From: Synechococcus sp. JA-3-3Ab
GTDB taxonomy: Bacteria > Cyanobacteriota > Cyanobacteriia > Thermostichales > Thermostichaceae
DNA length: 64,000 bases
Assembly (NCBI RefSeq): GCF_000013205.1
Contig: NC_007775.1
Span: 2,246,001-2,310,000, forward strand
Direction: 5' to 3'
Below are positions 35,403 through 44,124 of this stretch, in pieces; the first letter of the stretch is position 1; each line of letters begins with the position of its first letter. The notes under the pieces are model-generated. The model searched no databases, was not told the origin of the DNA, and worked only from the letters and a program-made list of their open reading frames with translations. A program made the position numbers and the translations under genes.

Positions 35403-36470
35403 ATGACCAATCCAGATACCTCTTTGGCGGTGGGACAACACTCCATTGTTGACCGGGCGCGGGTGCCGGTCCTGATTGCCCAATACCTGCCGGTAGAAAT
35501 CTGCATCTACTACCAGGTTGTGCCCCTCGCTCTGGACACCGACAGCTTGATCTTGGGCATGGTGGATCCCCAGGATTTGGCGGCGTTGGACTACGTGAGC
35601 AAGATGCTCGCCTATTCCCAGATCTCCGTTGAGCCGATCCCGATTACTTTTGAGCAGCAGCAGGATTTAATTGCCTACTACTTCAGCCATCCGCCGAGCC
35701 CGGCAGAGGTGGAGCAGCTACGCCTCCAGGCCCAAGCCAGCCGCGTCACCCGGGAAGTTCCTGCTCCCGTGGCCGAGCCGCCCAGCCGACTGACCCCCAC
35801 CCAGCCGCTGCCGGCACGGCCAACTGCTCCGCCCCTTCCTGTTGACGAATCGGAAGAGACGGCGCAGCAGTTGCTGAACTCGATGCTGCGGCGAGCTTTG
35901 GAGGAGAAAGCGGAGCAAATTTTTGTTGAACCCCAGGAGGGGTTGGTGTGTCGGGTGCGCTACCGCCAGCAGGGGATTTTGCGGGATCTATTTAAGGATC
36001 TCTCGGAGTCGATACGGGCAAAGTTGATCGCCGCCATGAAGCGGATGATGGCCCTGGATGCAGGGCTGATCGGGGAGCCCCAGCAGGCGGAAGCAGAGCG
36101 GATGTATCGGGGGGAGCCGCTGGTGCTGCAATTGCGCATCATTCCCCAGCGCTCCAAGAGTGGCCAGGTTTCCTCCTCCAGGGAAGGCGCCATCCTCAGC
36201 ATTCTGCGAGGGGAGACCCTCCACAAGTATCAGCAAGGCCAAAACCGCCTCCGCGTCTCCGAGACTGTGGCTTTGGCCCAGCAGGCCCATCAACTGCTGC
36301 AACAACTGCAAGCTGCCCTCAGCACCACAATCGAGAAGCTGAAGCAATACCCCACCCCCCCCGGCAGCGACTGGCCCCTGATGACAGAAATGCTGGCGGC
36401 CATTCAGGCCCAAGCCCAGATGATCGCCATCCGCCAGCAGGACTGGGAAAAACTCAATTCCGGCAGTTGA
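35403..36470 (+). CDS. Protein with PilB/GspE-type N-terminal (MshEN-like) domain
   Basis: The 355-residue protein begins with a domain of about 110 residues like that at the front of PilB/GspE pilus motors (LPVEICIYYQVVPLALDTDSLILGMVDPQ split over about 28-56, then DYVSKMLAYSQISVEPIPIT). This domain binds cyclic-di-GMP in some proteins. After a Pro-rich linker, a second region at about 155-275 resembles the start of the motor core (RMMALDAGLIGEPQQAEAERM), but no Walker A motif exists, so it cannot be the ATPase. It is found alone on the plus strand. It may regulate pili; this is inference. Confidence 0.72.
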   Translation: MTNPDTSLAVGQHSIVDRARVPVLIAQYLPVEICIYYQVVPLALDTDSLILGMVDPQDLAALDYVSKMLAYSQISVEPIPITFEQQQDLIAYYFSHPPSPAEVEQLRLQAQASRVTREVPAPVAEPPSRLTPTQPLPARPTAPPLPVDESEETAQQLLNSMLRRALEEKAEQIFVEPQEGLVCRVRYRQQGILRDLFKDLSESIRAKLIAAMKRMMALDAGLIGEPQQAEAERMYRGEPLVLQLRIIPQRSKSGQVSSSREGAILSILRGETLHKYQQGQNRLRVSETVALAQQAHQLLQQLQAALSTTIEKLKQYPTPPGSDWPLMTEMLAAIQAQAQMIAIRQQDWEKLNSGS

Positions 36471-36599
36471 TCTCCTATGGGCATTTGGATACAGGCCGGG
36501 CCACTGCTCTCCTGCCCCAATCCCTGCCCGTAGGAATCCAGAAGCCTCTCCTCCTCGCTCCAGGCGTCCCATTCCCACGACAACCTGAGCGGCTTCTTC

Positions 36600-36914
36600 C
36601 TAGCGGGATCCCTCCCGCAACAGCACCAAAATCACCCCGGCAATAATGCTGATGGTGGCCCCGGCAATCAGGCTGGTGGCCAGACGTTCCAGCCGTTCCC
36701 CAATGGTTTGGGCGGTGTCGAACTTAAAAGTGAGCTTTTCGACGTCACCCGAGAGCTTCTCGACCCGCTCCGAGAGCTTTTGGGTATCTCCTGAGAGCCG
36801 ATCGATCCGATCCAGAATCTCCCCTTGTTGTTGGGTGAGGCGAGCTATTGCTTGGCTGTTGGTTTCAACCAGCCGCTCGACCCGCTCTAGGCGCTCTTCT
36901 GTCGAAATCGTCAT
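36600..36914 (-). CDS. Small coiled-coil membrane protein
   Basis: The 104-residue protein is a heptad-repeat coiled coil over residues about 3-70 (LERVERLVETNSQAIARL, LSERVEKLSGDVEKL), followed by a single membrane span near 83-99 (LIAGATISIIAGVILVLL) and a short basic tail. It resembles small DUF-type proteins abundant in cyanobacteria that pair a coiled coil with a C-terminal anchor. No function is known. It is divergent from lepB. Confidence 0.75.
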   Translation of the reverse strand: MTISTEERLERVERLVETNSQAIARLTQQQGEILDRIDRLSGDTQKLSERVEKLSGDVEKLTFKFDTAQTIGERLERLATSLIAGATISIIAGVILVLLREGSR

Positions 36915-37074
36915 GGGGCTTGGAAGTCACGAGCAGGGTATCTCCGCCTATTGATCCTAGGCTACTCCCGGCCTTTTGTCTCTCTAGCGTCGGCTTGACC
37001 GGACAGCCTCTGCTCCTACTGCCTCGGTTGAGTGCGATAATCTGGAGATCGTGCAGTCTTGTGCGCTAGCCGCC

Positions 37075-37761
37075 ATGTCGTCAAAAGATCCGACGTCTTT
37101 GCCCCAGCCCAAGCTGCCGCCAGGAGAAACCTCCGCTGGCTCCAGATCCCGCGCTTGGTGGCAGGCTCAGCGGGAGAACTTGCTGACAGTGGTGCTGGCG
37201 CTGCTGTTGGCCTTCGGCATTCGCACCTTTGTGGCGGAAGCACGTTGGATCCCCTCCGATTCGATGCTGCCCACCCTAGAAGAAGGAGATCGGCTGGTGG
37301 TGGAAAAGATCAGCTACCGCTTCAGCTCCCCCAGACGGGGCGACATCATCGTCTTCTACCCGCCTGCCAAGCTGAACTTCGACGGTGCCTACATCAAGCG
37401 GGTGATCGGCCTGCCGGGGGATCGCATCCGCATTGCCGATGGCAAGGTGATCGTCAACGGCATCCCGCTCCAGGAGGACTATATCTACGCTCCCCCCAAT
37501 TACTCCTGTCCGGGCGAGCGCTGCCCCGGCGTGCCCAACCAGGGATCCGAATTTCTCGTCCCCCCCGGCTCCTATTTTGTGATGGGGGACAACCGCAACG
37601 ACAGCCAAGACTCCCATGTGTGGGGATTTTTGCCGGAAGAGAACATCATCGGCAACACCATCTTCCGCTTTTGGCCCCCCAATCGCCTGCACTTTTTCAC
37701 CCCGCCAGAGTATCCGGAGCTCTCTTCTGAAGGGGCGCAGGCCTCGGGGAGTCGAACCTAA
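37075..37761 (+). CDS. lepB: Signal peptidase I
   Basis: The 228-residue membrane protease removes signal peptides from exported and thylakoid-targeted proteins. One span lies at about residues 36-50 (LLTVVLALLLAFGIR). The catalytic serine is Ser63 in IPSDSMLPTL and the base is Lys108 in YIKRVIGLPGD. Box E GDNRNDSQDSHVWG is near 178. A Cys pair (CPGERCPG) lies near 143. I start at ATG 37075, since the upstream GTG at 37051 adds only a poorly fitting tail. The gene ends 16 bases from the convergent prenyl synthase gene. Confidence 0.95.
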   Translation: MSSKDPTSLPQPKLPPGETSAGSRSRAWWQAQRENLLTVVLALLLAFGIRTFVAEARWIPSDSMLPTLEEGDRLVVEKISYRFSSPRRGDIIVFYPPAKLNFDGAYIKRVIGLPGDRIRIADGKVIVNGIPLQEDYIYAPPNYSCPGERCPGVPNQGSEFLVPPGSYFVMGDNRNDSQDSHVWGFLPEENIIGNTIFRFWPPNRLHFFTPPEYPELSSEGAQASGSRT

Positions 37762-37776
37762 ACCTGGGAAAACCTC

Positions 37777-38748
37777 TCAGCGGGCCCGCTCCAGCACATA
37801 GTCCACCATCTGAAACAAAGCTCGGCGGGCTACCGAATCGGGGAGAACTTCCAACGCCTCAGCAGCCCGACGGGCATAGTCTCGCGCCAACTCGCGGGAG
37901 CGCGGGATCCCATTGCTCTGGTAAACCCACTCCAGGGCCTGCTGGAGATCCTGGGGTTCGGCCAGCTCTCGGAGGATCAGCTCTCGCATCTGGGGAAACT
38001 CCTCCAGGGCGAACAAAACCGGTGCCGTCAAGTTGCCCTGGATGAGGTCAGATCCCACCGGCTTACCGAGCATCTCTGCCGAAGCGGTGAAATCCAGCAG
38101 GTCGTCCACGATTTGGAAGGCAATGCCCAGGTCGCGGCCAAAGTCGAAGAGGCGATCGGCCACCTCAGGACTGACCCCGCTCAGCAGCCCGGCGGCCTTA
38201 GAACTGCCGGATATGAGGGAGGCGGTTTTGTAGAAGCTCTTGGCCAGGTACTCTTCCAAGGACACATCCGGGTCGAAGCGGGTGAGGCTCTGGCGCACCT
38301 CGCCCTCCGGCAGATCCATGATCACCTTGGACAGGAGCTTCACCACTTCCAGATTGTCCAGGTTAGCCAAATACCAGGCAGCTTGGCCGAAGAGGTAGTC
38401 CCCCGCCAGCACCGCTACGCGGTTGTCGAAAAGGGTATTTACTGTGTCGATGCCCCGCCGCACATCGGCAGTGTCGATGACATCGTCGTGCACCAAGCTG
38501 GCCGTGTGGATCATCTCGGTAATTTCCGCCAGGCGCCAATGCTGCGGGGTAATCTCCCCATCCGGCGTAGTAGCCCGCGCAATCAACAGCACAATCGCCG
38601 GTCGGATCCCTTTCCCCCCCGCCGAAAACAGATGTTCGGCAGCCATGGCCAGAATTGGGTGTTTGGCGCTAACCAGCCGCGACAGGTTCTGGCGTAAACG
38701 CTCCAGATCCGCTTCTACAGGGCCAAAGGGGGAGAGCACAGAGGTCAT
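37777..38748 (-). CDS. Long-chain (solanesyl-type) polyprenyl diphosphate synthase
   Basis: The 323-residue protein condenses isopentenyl diphosphate onto allylic primers. The first aspartate-rich motif is VHDDVIDTADVRRG at about 88-101 and the second is QIVDDLLDFT at about 211-220. The residues before the first motif (MIHTASLVHDD) are those of long-chain (C45) enzymes. In cyanobacteria this supplies the plastoquinone side chain. Its start region shares an 18-base promoter-like motif with the CsoR-family gene on the other side. The product is called at family level; chain length cannot be fixed by eye. Confidence 0.92.
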   Translation of the reverse strand: MTSVLSPFGPVEADLERLRQNLSRLVSAKHPILAMAAEHLFSAGGKGIRPAIVLLIARATTPDGEITPQHWRLAEITEMIHTASLVHDDVIDTADVRRGIDTVNTLFDNRVAVLAGDYLFGQAAWYLANLDNLEVVKLLSKVIMDLPEGEVRQSLTRFDPDVSLEEYLAKSFYKTASLISGSSKAAGLLSGVSPEVADRLFDFGRDLGIAFQIVDDLLDFTASAEMLGKPVGSDLIQGNLTAPVLFALEEFPQMRELILRELAEPQDLQQALEWVYQSNGIPRSRELARDYARRAAEALEVLPDSVARRALFQMVDYVLERAR

Positions 38749-38768
38749 GGAGCCAAAGTATGAGAGGT

Positions 38769-38800
38769 TTTACAAAATTTCATATCTCCCCTTATTGTAG
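38769..38800. promoter_or_regulatory. Shared promoter-like motif, copy A
   Basis: TTTACAAAATTTCATATC at 38769-38786 matches the sequence at 51102-51119 at 17 of 18 positions. On the plus strand TTTACA would act as the -35 element, with TTATTG or TATTGT about 17 bases on as a weak -10. It lies between the prenyl synthase gene and the nickel-sensor gene. Role unproven. Confidence 0.4.
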
Positions 38801-38861
38801 AGCACCCCAACGTTCTCGGGGAAAAGCGAGCGGTATCATGCAAACAGTCCTCTGCTTTTTT

Positions 38862-39257
38862 ATGTCGGATCCCGTTCCCCCAGTGCCAACCGGCTCTGTC
38901 CCCCCCCTCCCTGCAGAACCCGATTGGGAGGAGGAGTGGGAGCTTGCACTGGAGCGGCCACCTCTATCGGGGCGAGCCCAGCCTCACCACCATGACCCGC
39001 AGTCGCGGCGCAAGCTGATCCATCGTCTGGCTCGCATCGAGGGGCATGTGCGCGGGATCCGCTCCATGATCGAGCAGGATCAGCCCTGTCCGGATGTGCT
39101 GCTGCAGATTGCCGCTGTCAAGGGGGCACTGGATCGGGTGGCGCGCCTTATTCTTGACGATCACATCCGTCACTGCATCCGCCACGCCATCGAAAGTGGC
39201 AACATCGAGGTGGAACTGGAAGAGCTGCAGCGGGCCCTGGATCGCTACATCAGCTAG
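38862..39257 (+). CDS. CsoR/RcnR-family nickel sensor, InrS-like
   Basis: The protein of about 131 residues has the all-helical CsoR/FrmR repressor fold from residue 47 (SRRKLIHRLARIEGHVRG). Metal ligands fit the family: Cys76 (QPCPDVL), His101 and Cys105 (DDHIRHC). A His cluster in the N-terminal tail (PHHHDP) places His44 exactly 32 residues before Cys76, the spacing I recall for the extra N-terminal His ligand in the nickel sensors InrS and RcnR. It should repress a metal-export gene until nickel binds, but no exporter lies nearby. ATG 38862 is chosen; ATG 38838 is an alternative. Confidence 0.85.
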   Translation: MSDPVPPVPTGSVPPLPAEPDWEEEWELALERPPLSGRAQPHHHDPQSRRKLIHRLARIEGHVRGIRSMIEQDQPCPDVLLQIAAVKGALDRVARLILDDHIRHCIRHAIESGNIEVELEELQRALDRYIS

Positions 39258-39308
39258 TGGATACAAGCCTTTCCCATGGGGGTGGGCTGGGCTTTGCTCA
39301 AGCCAAGG

Positions 39309-39746
39309 CTAGCTGTTGCCGTCGGCAGCGTAGCGCTCCAGCAGAGCGGCGCTTTTCAGTTGCCATTGCAGGCCCATGAAGGCCCAGTCCAAGAACTCGT
39401 TGATCTCCTCCTGGCTGAACTGCATGGCTTTGCCGATCTCGAAAATCAGGGCCTCTTCTTTTTCCGCTAGCTTGTTGTTGACCACCGCCATCGCCGCCAA
39501 ATCTCTCAGGATCAAGGCTCCGGCTGCATTGTGTAGAGGAGGGATCCGGCTGAGGTCTAGGGTTGCGCCTGTCTCGTCGGCCAGATAGCTTTGGGCCACC
39601 TGTTTTTCGACGCCCATCCCTTCTGCAATTTGCAGGAAAAAGTTGCTCTCCTCTTCGTCCAACTGGCCGTCCACGCGGGCCACCGCGATCAAGGCTTTGA
39701 GGTAGAGCTGGCGCTGCTCATCTGTCAAGTCGGCGTAGTTGACCAT
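39309..39746 (-). CDS. TerB-like tellurite-resistance fold protein
   Basis: The 145-residue protein is built of helices like TerB domains: YLKALIAVARVDGQLDEEESNFF near residues 15-37, with acidic positions where TerB can bind metal, and EEALIFEIGKAMQFSQEEINEFL in the second half. Single-domain TerB-like proteins are widespread and mostly of unknown role; tellurite resistance is not implied. It is convergent with the nickel-sensor gene and divergent from rpsP. Confidence 0.8.
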   Translation of the reverse strand: MVNYADLTDEQRQLYLKALIAVARVDGQLDEEESNFFLQIAEGMGVEKQVAQSYLADETGATLDLSRIPPLHNAAGALILRDLAAMAVVNNKLAEKEEALIFEIGKAMQFSQEEINEFLDWAFMGLQWQLKSAALLERYAADGNS

Positions 39747-39819
39747 AGGGGTTGCTGCTGAGCTTGGGTTTCCTCTTCAACTTTGCCACGAAGATGCCAC
39801 CTGGTGTCGATTCGACCCT

Positions 39820-39848
39820 TTTTCAGCCGAGGAAAAATCGATTACAAT
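39820..39848 (+). promoter_or_regulatory. Candidate rpsP promoter
   Basis: TTTTCA at 39820-39825 and TACAAT at 39843-39848 are spaced by 17 bases and could be a sigma-70-type -35/-10 pair. They lie 137 bases upstream of the rpsP start with no other gene between. Experimental support is lacking. Confidence 0.5.
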
Positions 39849-39984
39849 AGAGGGCCTGTGTCATAGCTAGCCGCCAAGACTTCCGCTGGGATGTGGGAAG
39901 GGGCGGCAACTTGGCTTGCTTCATCTTTTTTTCTCTTGGTAACCCTTTACAGCTTGCGGAGCACCCCCGAGGAGCAGACACCCC

Positions 39985-40452
39985 ATGGTTAAATTGCGGC
40001 TCAAGCGCTACGGAAAAAGACGGCAACCCACTTATCGCATCGTCGCCATCGAAAGTAAGGCCCGCCGCGAGGGTCGTCCGCTGGAGGAGTTGGGCTACTA
40101 CAACCCGCGCACCAAGGAGACGGTTCTGGAGACGGCAGGCCTGCTCAAGTGGTTGCGTTGTGGCGCTCAGCCTACAGATACGGTGGACAGCCTCCTCAGG
40201 AAGGCCGGCATCTACGAGATGCTCAAAGCCGGCGAGGGCGGAGTGGTTGCCGCGATTCGCATCCCGGCTATCGCCAAGCCGGAGGCTGGGATCCCTGATC
40301 CGGCGCCGTCCACAGAGGAGCCTGCCGCTGTTTGCGAGGCCTCTGCCGAGATGGCAGGGCAACCGGGGGAAGTCGAGCCGGCTGGGGCGGCAGCGGAACC
40401 GAACTCCCAGGAGCCGGAGCCTGAGGAGGAAAAGCCTCAGGTTGAGGCCTAG
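39985..40452 (+). CDS. rpsP: 30S ribosomal protein S16 with acidic C-terminal extension
   Basis: The first 82 or so residues are a standard bS16: [29 protein letters not shown] and [15 protein letters not shown]. bS16 is a primary binding protein of the 30S 5' domain. Here the protein continues for about 70 more residues, rich in Pro, Glu and Ala and ending [13 protein letters not shown]. Bacterial bS16 is normally 80-110 residues, so the tail is unusual. The tail is one open frame without stops, and codon use is as in the core. It precedes khpA by 63 bases, a common rpsP neighbour. Confidence 0.95.
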   Translation: MVKLRLKRYGKRRQPTYRIVAIESKARREGRPLEELGYYNPRTKETVLETAGLLKWLRCGAQPTDTVDSLLRKAGIYEMLKAGEGGVVAAIRIPAIAKPEAGIPDPAPSTEEPAAVCEASAEMAGQPGEVEPAGAAAEPNSQEPEPEEEKPQVEA

Positions 40453-40515
40453 GGTCGGCTACGCTTTCGGTTAAGCTTGGCTCGGCAGTTGTTCTTCCCT
40501 GTCGTCTAGCTCCCC

Positions 40516-40776
40516 ATGCCGGATTACGAGGCCCTTGTCCATCTCCTGATCGAGCCGTTGCTCAGCGGTGGCCCGCCGCAAATGGATGTGGAAACCACTT
40601 GTGGCGGGCGCAAGGTATGGCTGCGGCTGGCTTTTGACCCCAAGGATCGCGGGCGGGTGTTGGGGCGAGGCGGGCGCACCCTGCAGGCCATTCGGCAGGT
40701 AATGATGGCGGCAGCTCAGTTGGCGGGGCAATCGCTGTACATCGACATCTACGGAGAGTCTGGAGAGCGGGAATGA
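40516..40776 (+). CDS. khpA: KH-domain RNA-binding protein KhpA
   Basis: The 86-residue single-domain protein has a type II KH fold: VHLLIEPLLSGGP, VWLRLAFDPKDRGRVLGRGG and the GxxG-type GRGGRTLQAI at about 53-62, which clamps RNA. KhpA in other bacteria pairs with KhpB/Jag and affects cell size and RNA stability. It follows rpsP as in many genomes and overlaps the start of the ATPase gene by four bases (ATGA), so the two are coupled. Confidence 0.92.
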   Translation: MPDYEALVHLLIEPLLSGGPPQMDVETTCGGRKVWLRLAFDPKDRGRVLGRGGRTLQAIRQVMMAAAQLAGQSLYIDIYGESGERE

Positions 40777-41876
40777 GCCAGATCCTTACCTTCTTGGGCA
40801 AAGGGGGCACAGGCCGGAGCACCCTGGCCGTGGCAGCGGCCCGGGCAGCAGCCCAGCAGGGGCGGCGGGTGCTGTTGGTGGGCCATCAGCCGGGGTCGGG
40901 GCTGGAGATGCTCTTGGGCGGGATCCCGCTTTCCGGCGAGCCGGTAACCATTGCCGCCAATTTAAGTGTGGTGCAGTTGCGCACAACTCAGCTCCTGGAG
41001 CAACACTGGACGGCGGCCAAGGAGCTGGAAGCCCAATACGTGCGCACTCCCTTTTTCCGGGAGATCTACGGCCAGGAGCTGGGGGTGTTGCCGGGGATGG
41101 ATCAGGCCCTGGCTCTGGAAGCCCTGCGTCGCTACGATGCCAGCGGCCAGTACGACTGTATTCTCTACGATGGGCCGGGGGATCTGACCACCTTGCGGGC
41201 TTTTGGGATCCCGGAGGTGGCCAGTTGGTACTGGCGGCGGGCTTCTAAAGCTTTTTTGGGCTCCGACTTGGCCAAAACCCTGCGCCCTTTCGTCGAGCCC
41301 CTGCTGCGATCGGTCAGCACAGTGGAGTTCTCGTCTTTAGAGGATCTGTCGAATCGGCTGGGGGGGATGACCAACATTTTCGAGGAGGGACGCCAGGCCA
41401 TCGCCGATCCTCGTCGCGTGTTGGCCCACCTGGTAACCACCCCGGATCCGATGGCCGTGCAGACTGCCCGCTACCTCTGGGGCAGCGCCCAGATGGTGGG
41501 GCTGACGGTGGGTGGCCTCTGGGTCATGCCGCTGGTTCCTGGGGAAGTGTCGGCTGCCGATTTTTCTCCGCTGCCTGTGCGCATCCTGCCGCGGCGCCAG
41601 GGATCCGATTGGTCGGCTTTGGAAGAGGCGGTAGGAGGGATTTTCGCGGTGCCGCAGGTGCCGCCGCCGGTGGCCATCGACGAGGGAGCCCGTACCGTCA
41701 AGCTGTTTATTCCCGGCTTCAGCAAGGCCCAGATCGAGCTGAGCCAGTCGGGGCCGGAACTGACCATCACCGCCGGGGATCAGCGGCGCAACTTGTTCTT
41801 GCCCCCCAGCTTGGCAGGCCGGCAGGTAACCGGGGCCAAGTTTCAGGAGCCTTTCTTAGTCATCACCTTTGGCTAG
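40773..41876 (+). CDS. ArsA/Get3-like ATPase with alpha-crystallin-like C-domain (Get3d)
   Basis: The 367-residue protein has a deviant P-loop GKGGTGRST at residues 9-17, as in ArsA/Get3 ATPases, plus a switch-like DYDCILYDGPGD region near 126-136. The last 65 residues (about 303-367, TVKLFIPGFSKAQIELSQSG and LTITAGDQRRNLFLP) form an alpha-crystallin-like beta-sandwich. This domain pairing is characteristic of the cyanobacterial and plastid Get3d type. Get3d binds helical or hydrophobic peptides; a client role in thylakoid proteins is suggested but unproven. There is no CxxC tail motif typical of eukaryotic Get3. It is coupled to khpA. Confidence 0.85.
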   Translation: MSQILTFLGKGGTGRSTLAVAAARAAAQQGRRVLLVGHQPGSGLEMLLGGIPLSGEPVTIAANLSVVQLRTTQLLEQHWTAAKELEAQYVRTPFFREIYGQELGVLPGMDQALALEALRRYDASGQYDCILYDGPGDLTTLRAFGIPEVASWYWRRASKAFLGSDLAKTLRPFVEPLLRSVSTVEFSSLEDLSNRLGGMTNIFEEGRQAIADPRRVLAHLVTTPDPMAVQTARYLWGSAQMVGLTVGGLWVMPLVPGEVSAADFSPLPVRILPRRQGSDWSALEEAVGGIFAVPQVPPPVAIDEGARTVKLFIPGFSKAQIELSQSGPELTITAGDQRRNLFLPPSLAGRQVTGAKFQEPFLVITFG

Positions 41877-41903
41877 GCCATCGCGCCAGCGGAGGAGAAG
41901 GCG

Positions 41904-42665
41904 ATGTTGGCCAAGCGGATCATTCCCTGCCTGGATGTGGCGGCGGGGCGGGTGGTCAAAGGGATCCGGTTTGTGCAGTTGCGCGATGCCGGGGATCCGG
42001 TGGAGCTGGCCCAGGCCTACGACCAGGCGGGAGCTGACGAGCTGGTTTTTCTAGACATCACCGCCACTCACGAAGAGCGGGAAATCTTGCTGGAGGTGGT
42101 GCGGCGCACGGCGGAGCAGGTGTTTATCCCCCTCACGGTGGGAGGTGGGATCCGCGATCTGGAAGGGATCCGGCAACTGTTGCGGGCCGGGGCCGACAAG
42201 GTGAGCCTCAATTCGGCGGCAGTCCGGGATCCGGATCTGGTCACCCAGGCCAGCCGTCGGTTTGGATCCCAGTGCATCGTGGTGGCCATCGACGCCCGTG
42301 CCAAACCTCAGGGTGGCGGTTGGGAAGTGTACGTGCGCGGGGGGAGGGAGCCGACGGGCCTGGACGCGGTGGAGTGGGCCAAAACCGTGGCCGAGCGGGG
42401 GGCGGGGGAGATCTTGTTGACCAGCATGGACGCCGACGGCACCCAAGCGGGCTACGACTTGGAGCTGACCCGCCGCGTGGCCGAGGCGGTGGCGGTGCCG
42501 GTGATCGCCTCAGGGGGGGCAGGGGAATGTGCTCACATCCGCCAGGCTCTGCAAGAGGGGGGAGCAGAAGCAGCCCTGTTGGCCTCGCTGCTCCACTACG
42601 GCCAGTTGACAATTGCCCAGATCAAAGCCGATCTGGCCGCCCACGGCATTCCGGTGCGTCGCTAA
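41904..42665 (+). CDS. hisF: Imidazole glycerol phosphate synthase cyclase subunit
   Basis: The 253-residue TIM barrel makes imidazole glycerol phosphate from PRFAR and ammonia supplied by HisH. Conserved parts include [20 protein letters not shown] with the catalytic Asp11, the [12 protein letters not shown] strand, [11 protein letters not shown] and the C-terminal [18 protein letters not shown]. The second catalytic Asp is in [10 protein letters not shown]. Length is normal. hisH is not in the window. It lies 27 bases after the Get3d gene. Confidence 0.96.
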   Translation: MLAKRIIPCLDVAAGRVVKGIRFVQLRDAGDPVELAQAYDQAGADELVFLDITATHEEREILLEVVRRTAEQVFIPLTVGGGIRDLEGIRQLLRAGADKVSLNSAAVRDPDLVTQASRRFGSQCIVVAIDARAKPQGGGWEVYVRGGREPTGLDAVEWAKTVAERGAGEILLTSMDADGTQAGYDLELTRRVAEAVAVPVIASGGAGECAHIRQALQEGGAEAALLASLLHYGQLTIAQIKADLAAHGIPVRR

Positions 42666-42682
42666 ACCTGGAGAGTTTGCCC

Positions 42683-43480
42683 ATGCAGGATCTGGCCGAT
42701 CTCCTGCCCCATGTCAGCCGCCTTGCGGAAACAGCCGGGCAGGCCATTTTGGAGATCTATCGGCAAGATCAGATCCGGGTCAGGGACAAGGCCGACTCCT
42801 CCCCCCTCACCGAAGCCGATCTGGCCGCCCACCACTTGATCCTGCGGGGCCTGCAAGATCTGACCCCCGGCCTCCCCGTGCTCTCGGAAGAATCCGGCGG
42901 GATCCCGTATCCGGAGCGGCAACAGTGGCGGCAGTTCTGGCTGGTGGATCCCTTGGACGGCACGCGCGAGTTTATCGGGCGCAGCGGCCAGTTCACCGTG
43001 AACATCGCCCTCGTCGAGGCAGGGATCCCCATCTTAGGCGTCGTCCATGCCCCCGCTCTCGGCCTTACCTACAGGGCTGTGCAAAGGCTGGGGGCCTATA
43101 GAGGAGATCAGCCCATCCGGGCCCGCCCGCCCGCCCAGGCCCCTCTGCAAGTGGTGGCCAGCCGCTCCCACCGCGGCCCGGAGACGGAGCAATTTCTCGA
43201 GCGGCTGCGGCGGCGCTACGGTTCCCTCGAGGTGAAGTCGGTGGGCAGCGCCCTGAAACTCTGCCTTGTGGCCGAGGGATCCGCCCATCTCTACCCCCGC
43301 TTCGACCCAACCATGGAGTGGGATACTGCTGCTGCCCACTGCATCGTCGAGCAAGCCGGGGGAAGCGTCACCGATCTAAAAGGGGATCCCTTGCGCTACA
43401 ACAAGCCTGATCTGCACAACCCGCCCTTTGTGGCGGCTGCCGCCGATGCAGCCCAACTGTGGCAGGAGCTGGTTCCCTAG
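42683..43480 (+). CDS. cysQ: 3'(2'),5'-bisphosphate nucleotidase (CysQ, inositol monophosphatase family)
   Basis: The 265-residue metal phosphatase has the family pockets KADSSPLTEADLAAHH near 37-52, LSEESGG near 71-77, and WLVDPLDGTREFIGRSGQF near 92-110, whose DGTREF form favours CysQ over inositol phosphatases. WDTAAAHCIVEQAGG near 213-227 closes the site. It removes the 3' phosphate from PAP made in sulfate assimilation. The ATG at 42683 is 17 bases from the hisF stop. This ends the rpsP-khpA-get3d-hisF-cysQ run. Confidence 0.9.
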   Translation: MQDLADLLPHVSRLAETAGQAILEIYRQDQIRVRDKADSSPLTEADLAAHHLILRGLQDLTPGLPVLSEESGGIPYPERQQWRQFWLVDPLDGTREFIGRSGQFTVNIALVEAGIPILGVVHAPALGLTYRAVQRLGAYRGDQPIRARPPAQAPLQVVASRSHRGPETEQFLERLRRRYGSLEVKSVGSALKLCLVAEGSAHLYPRFDPTMEWDTAAAHCIVEQAGGSVTDLKGDPLRYNKPDLHNPPFVAAAADAAQLWQELVP

Positions 43481-43491
43481 AAAGCCTGGGA

Positions 43492-43956
43492 TTACATGCC
43501 CATCTCGGTGGGGTTGAACCCCTCCGGAAACTTGGTGTACTCATCGTAGAGGGCGCCGCGAAAACGGGTGTTGGTGATGATGGCTCCCCGCAGATCGGCG
43601 CCAATTCGCAAATCGGCGCGGCTGAGATCGGCCTCGCTAAGGTCGGCCCTGAGCAACTTGGCCCGGTAGAGGTTGGCCCCCCGCAGATCGGCCTTGACCA
43701 GCTTGGCCCCAATGAGGTTCACCCGCCGCAGTTTGGCTCCGCGCAGGTCGGCCCCTGAGAGATCTGCGCCCGACAGATCCCCCTCGCGCAAATCCGCCCC
43801 ACTTAAGTCGGCATCCCGCAGGACAATGCCCCTCAAGTTCGCGCCGCTCAACTGGGCTCCGCTCAGGTTGGTTCCAGAAAAATCCCGCCGGCCAGACGCA
43901 TAAGCCTGCAACAGTTGCTTGGCGTCCAGCAGAGGTTTGATACTCGCTGTGGTCAT
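43492..43956 (-). CDS. Pentapeptide repeat protein
   Basis: The protein of about 154 residues is mostly pentapeptide repeats A(D/N)LXX from about residue 25 to 135, for example SGANLRGIVLRDADLSGADL. Some 20 repeats form a right-handed beta-helix. Cyanobacteria have many such proteins; roles range from membrane to gyrase interaction and are mostly unknown. The ATG at 43954-43956 is chosen (MTTASIKPLLDAKQLL); a start seven codons earlier exists. It is convergent with cysQ. Confidence 0.85.
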   Translation of the reverse strand: MTTASIKPLLDAKQLLQAYASGRRDFSGTNLSGAQLSGANLRGIVLRDADLSGADLREGDLSGADLSGADLRGAKLRRVNLIGAKLVKADLRGANLYRAKLLRADLSEADLSRADLRIGADLRGAIITNTRFRGALYDEYTKFPEGFNPTEMGM

Positions 43957-44124
43957 CGCTGTTTGTTTCTCTCGCAAAAACGCAGAAGGCTACCCTAACC
44001 CCACCAGAGGCAGGCCAAGAGCTCTTCTGGGCTAGCTTACCACTCTGTGTCCCCCTGCTTAGCATACCCCAACGCCCCTGAGCCCAGAGGAGACACTCTC
44101 AAGAAGACGCTACCTCCCATTCGT

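Noticed and set aside
39309..39746. Tellurite-resistance operon
   Set aside because: A lone TerB-like domain without terACDE neighbours does not support it.
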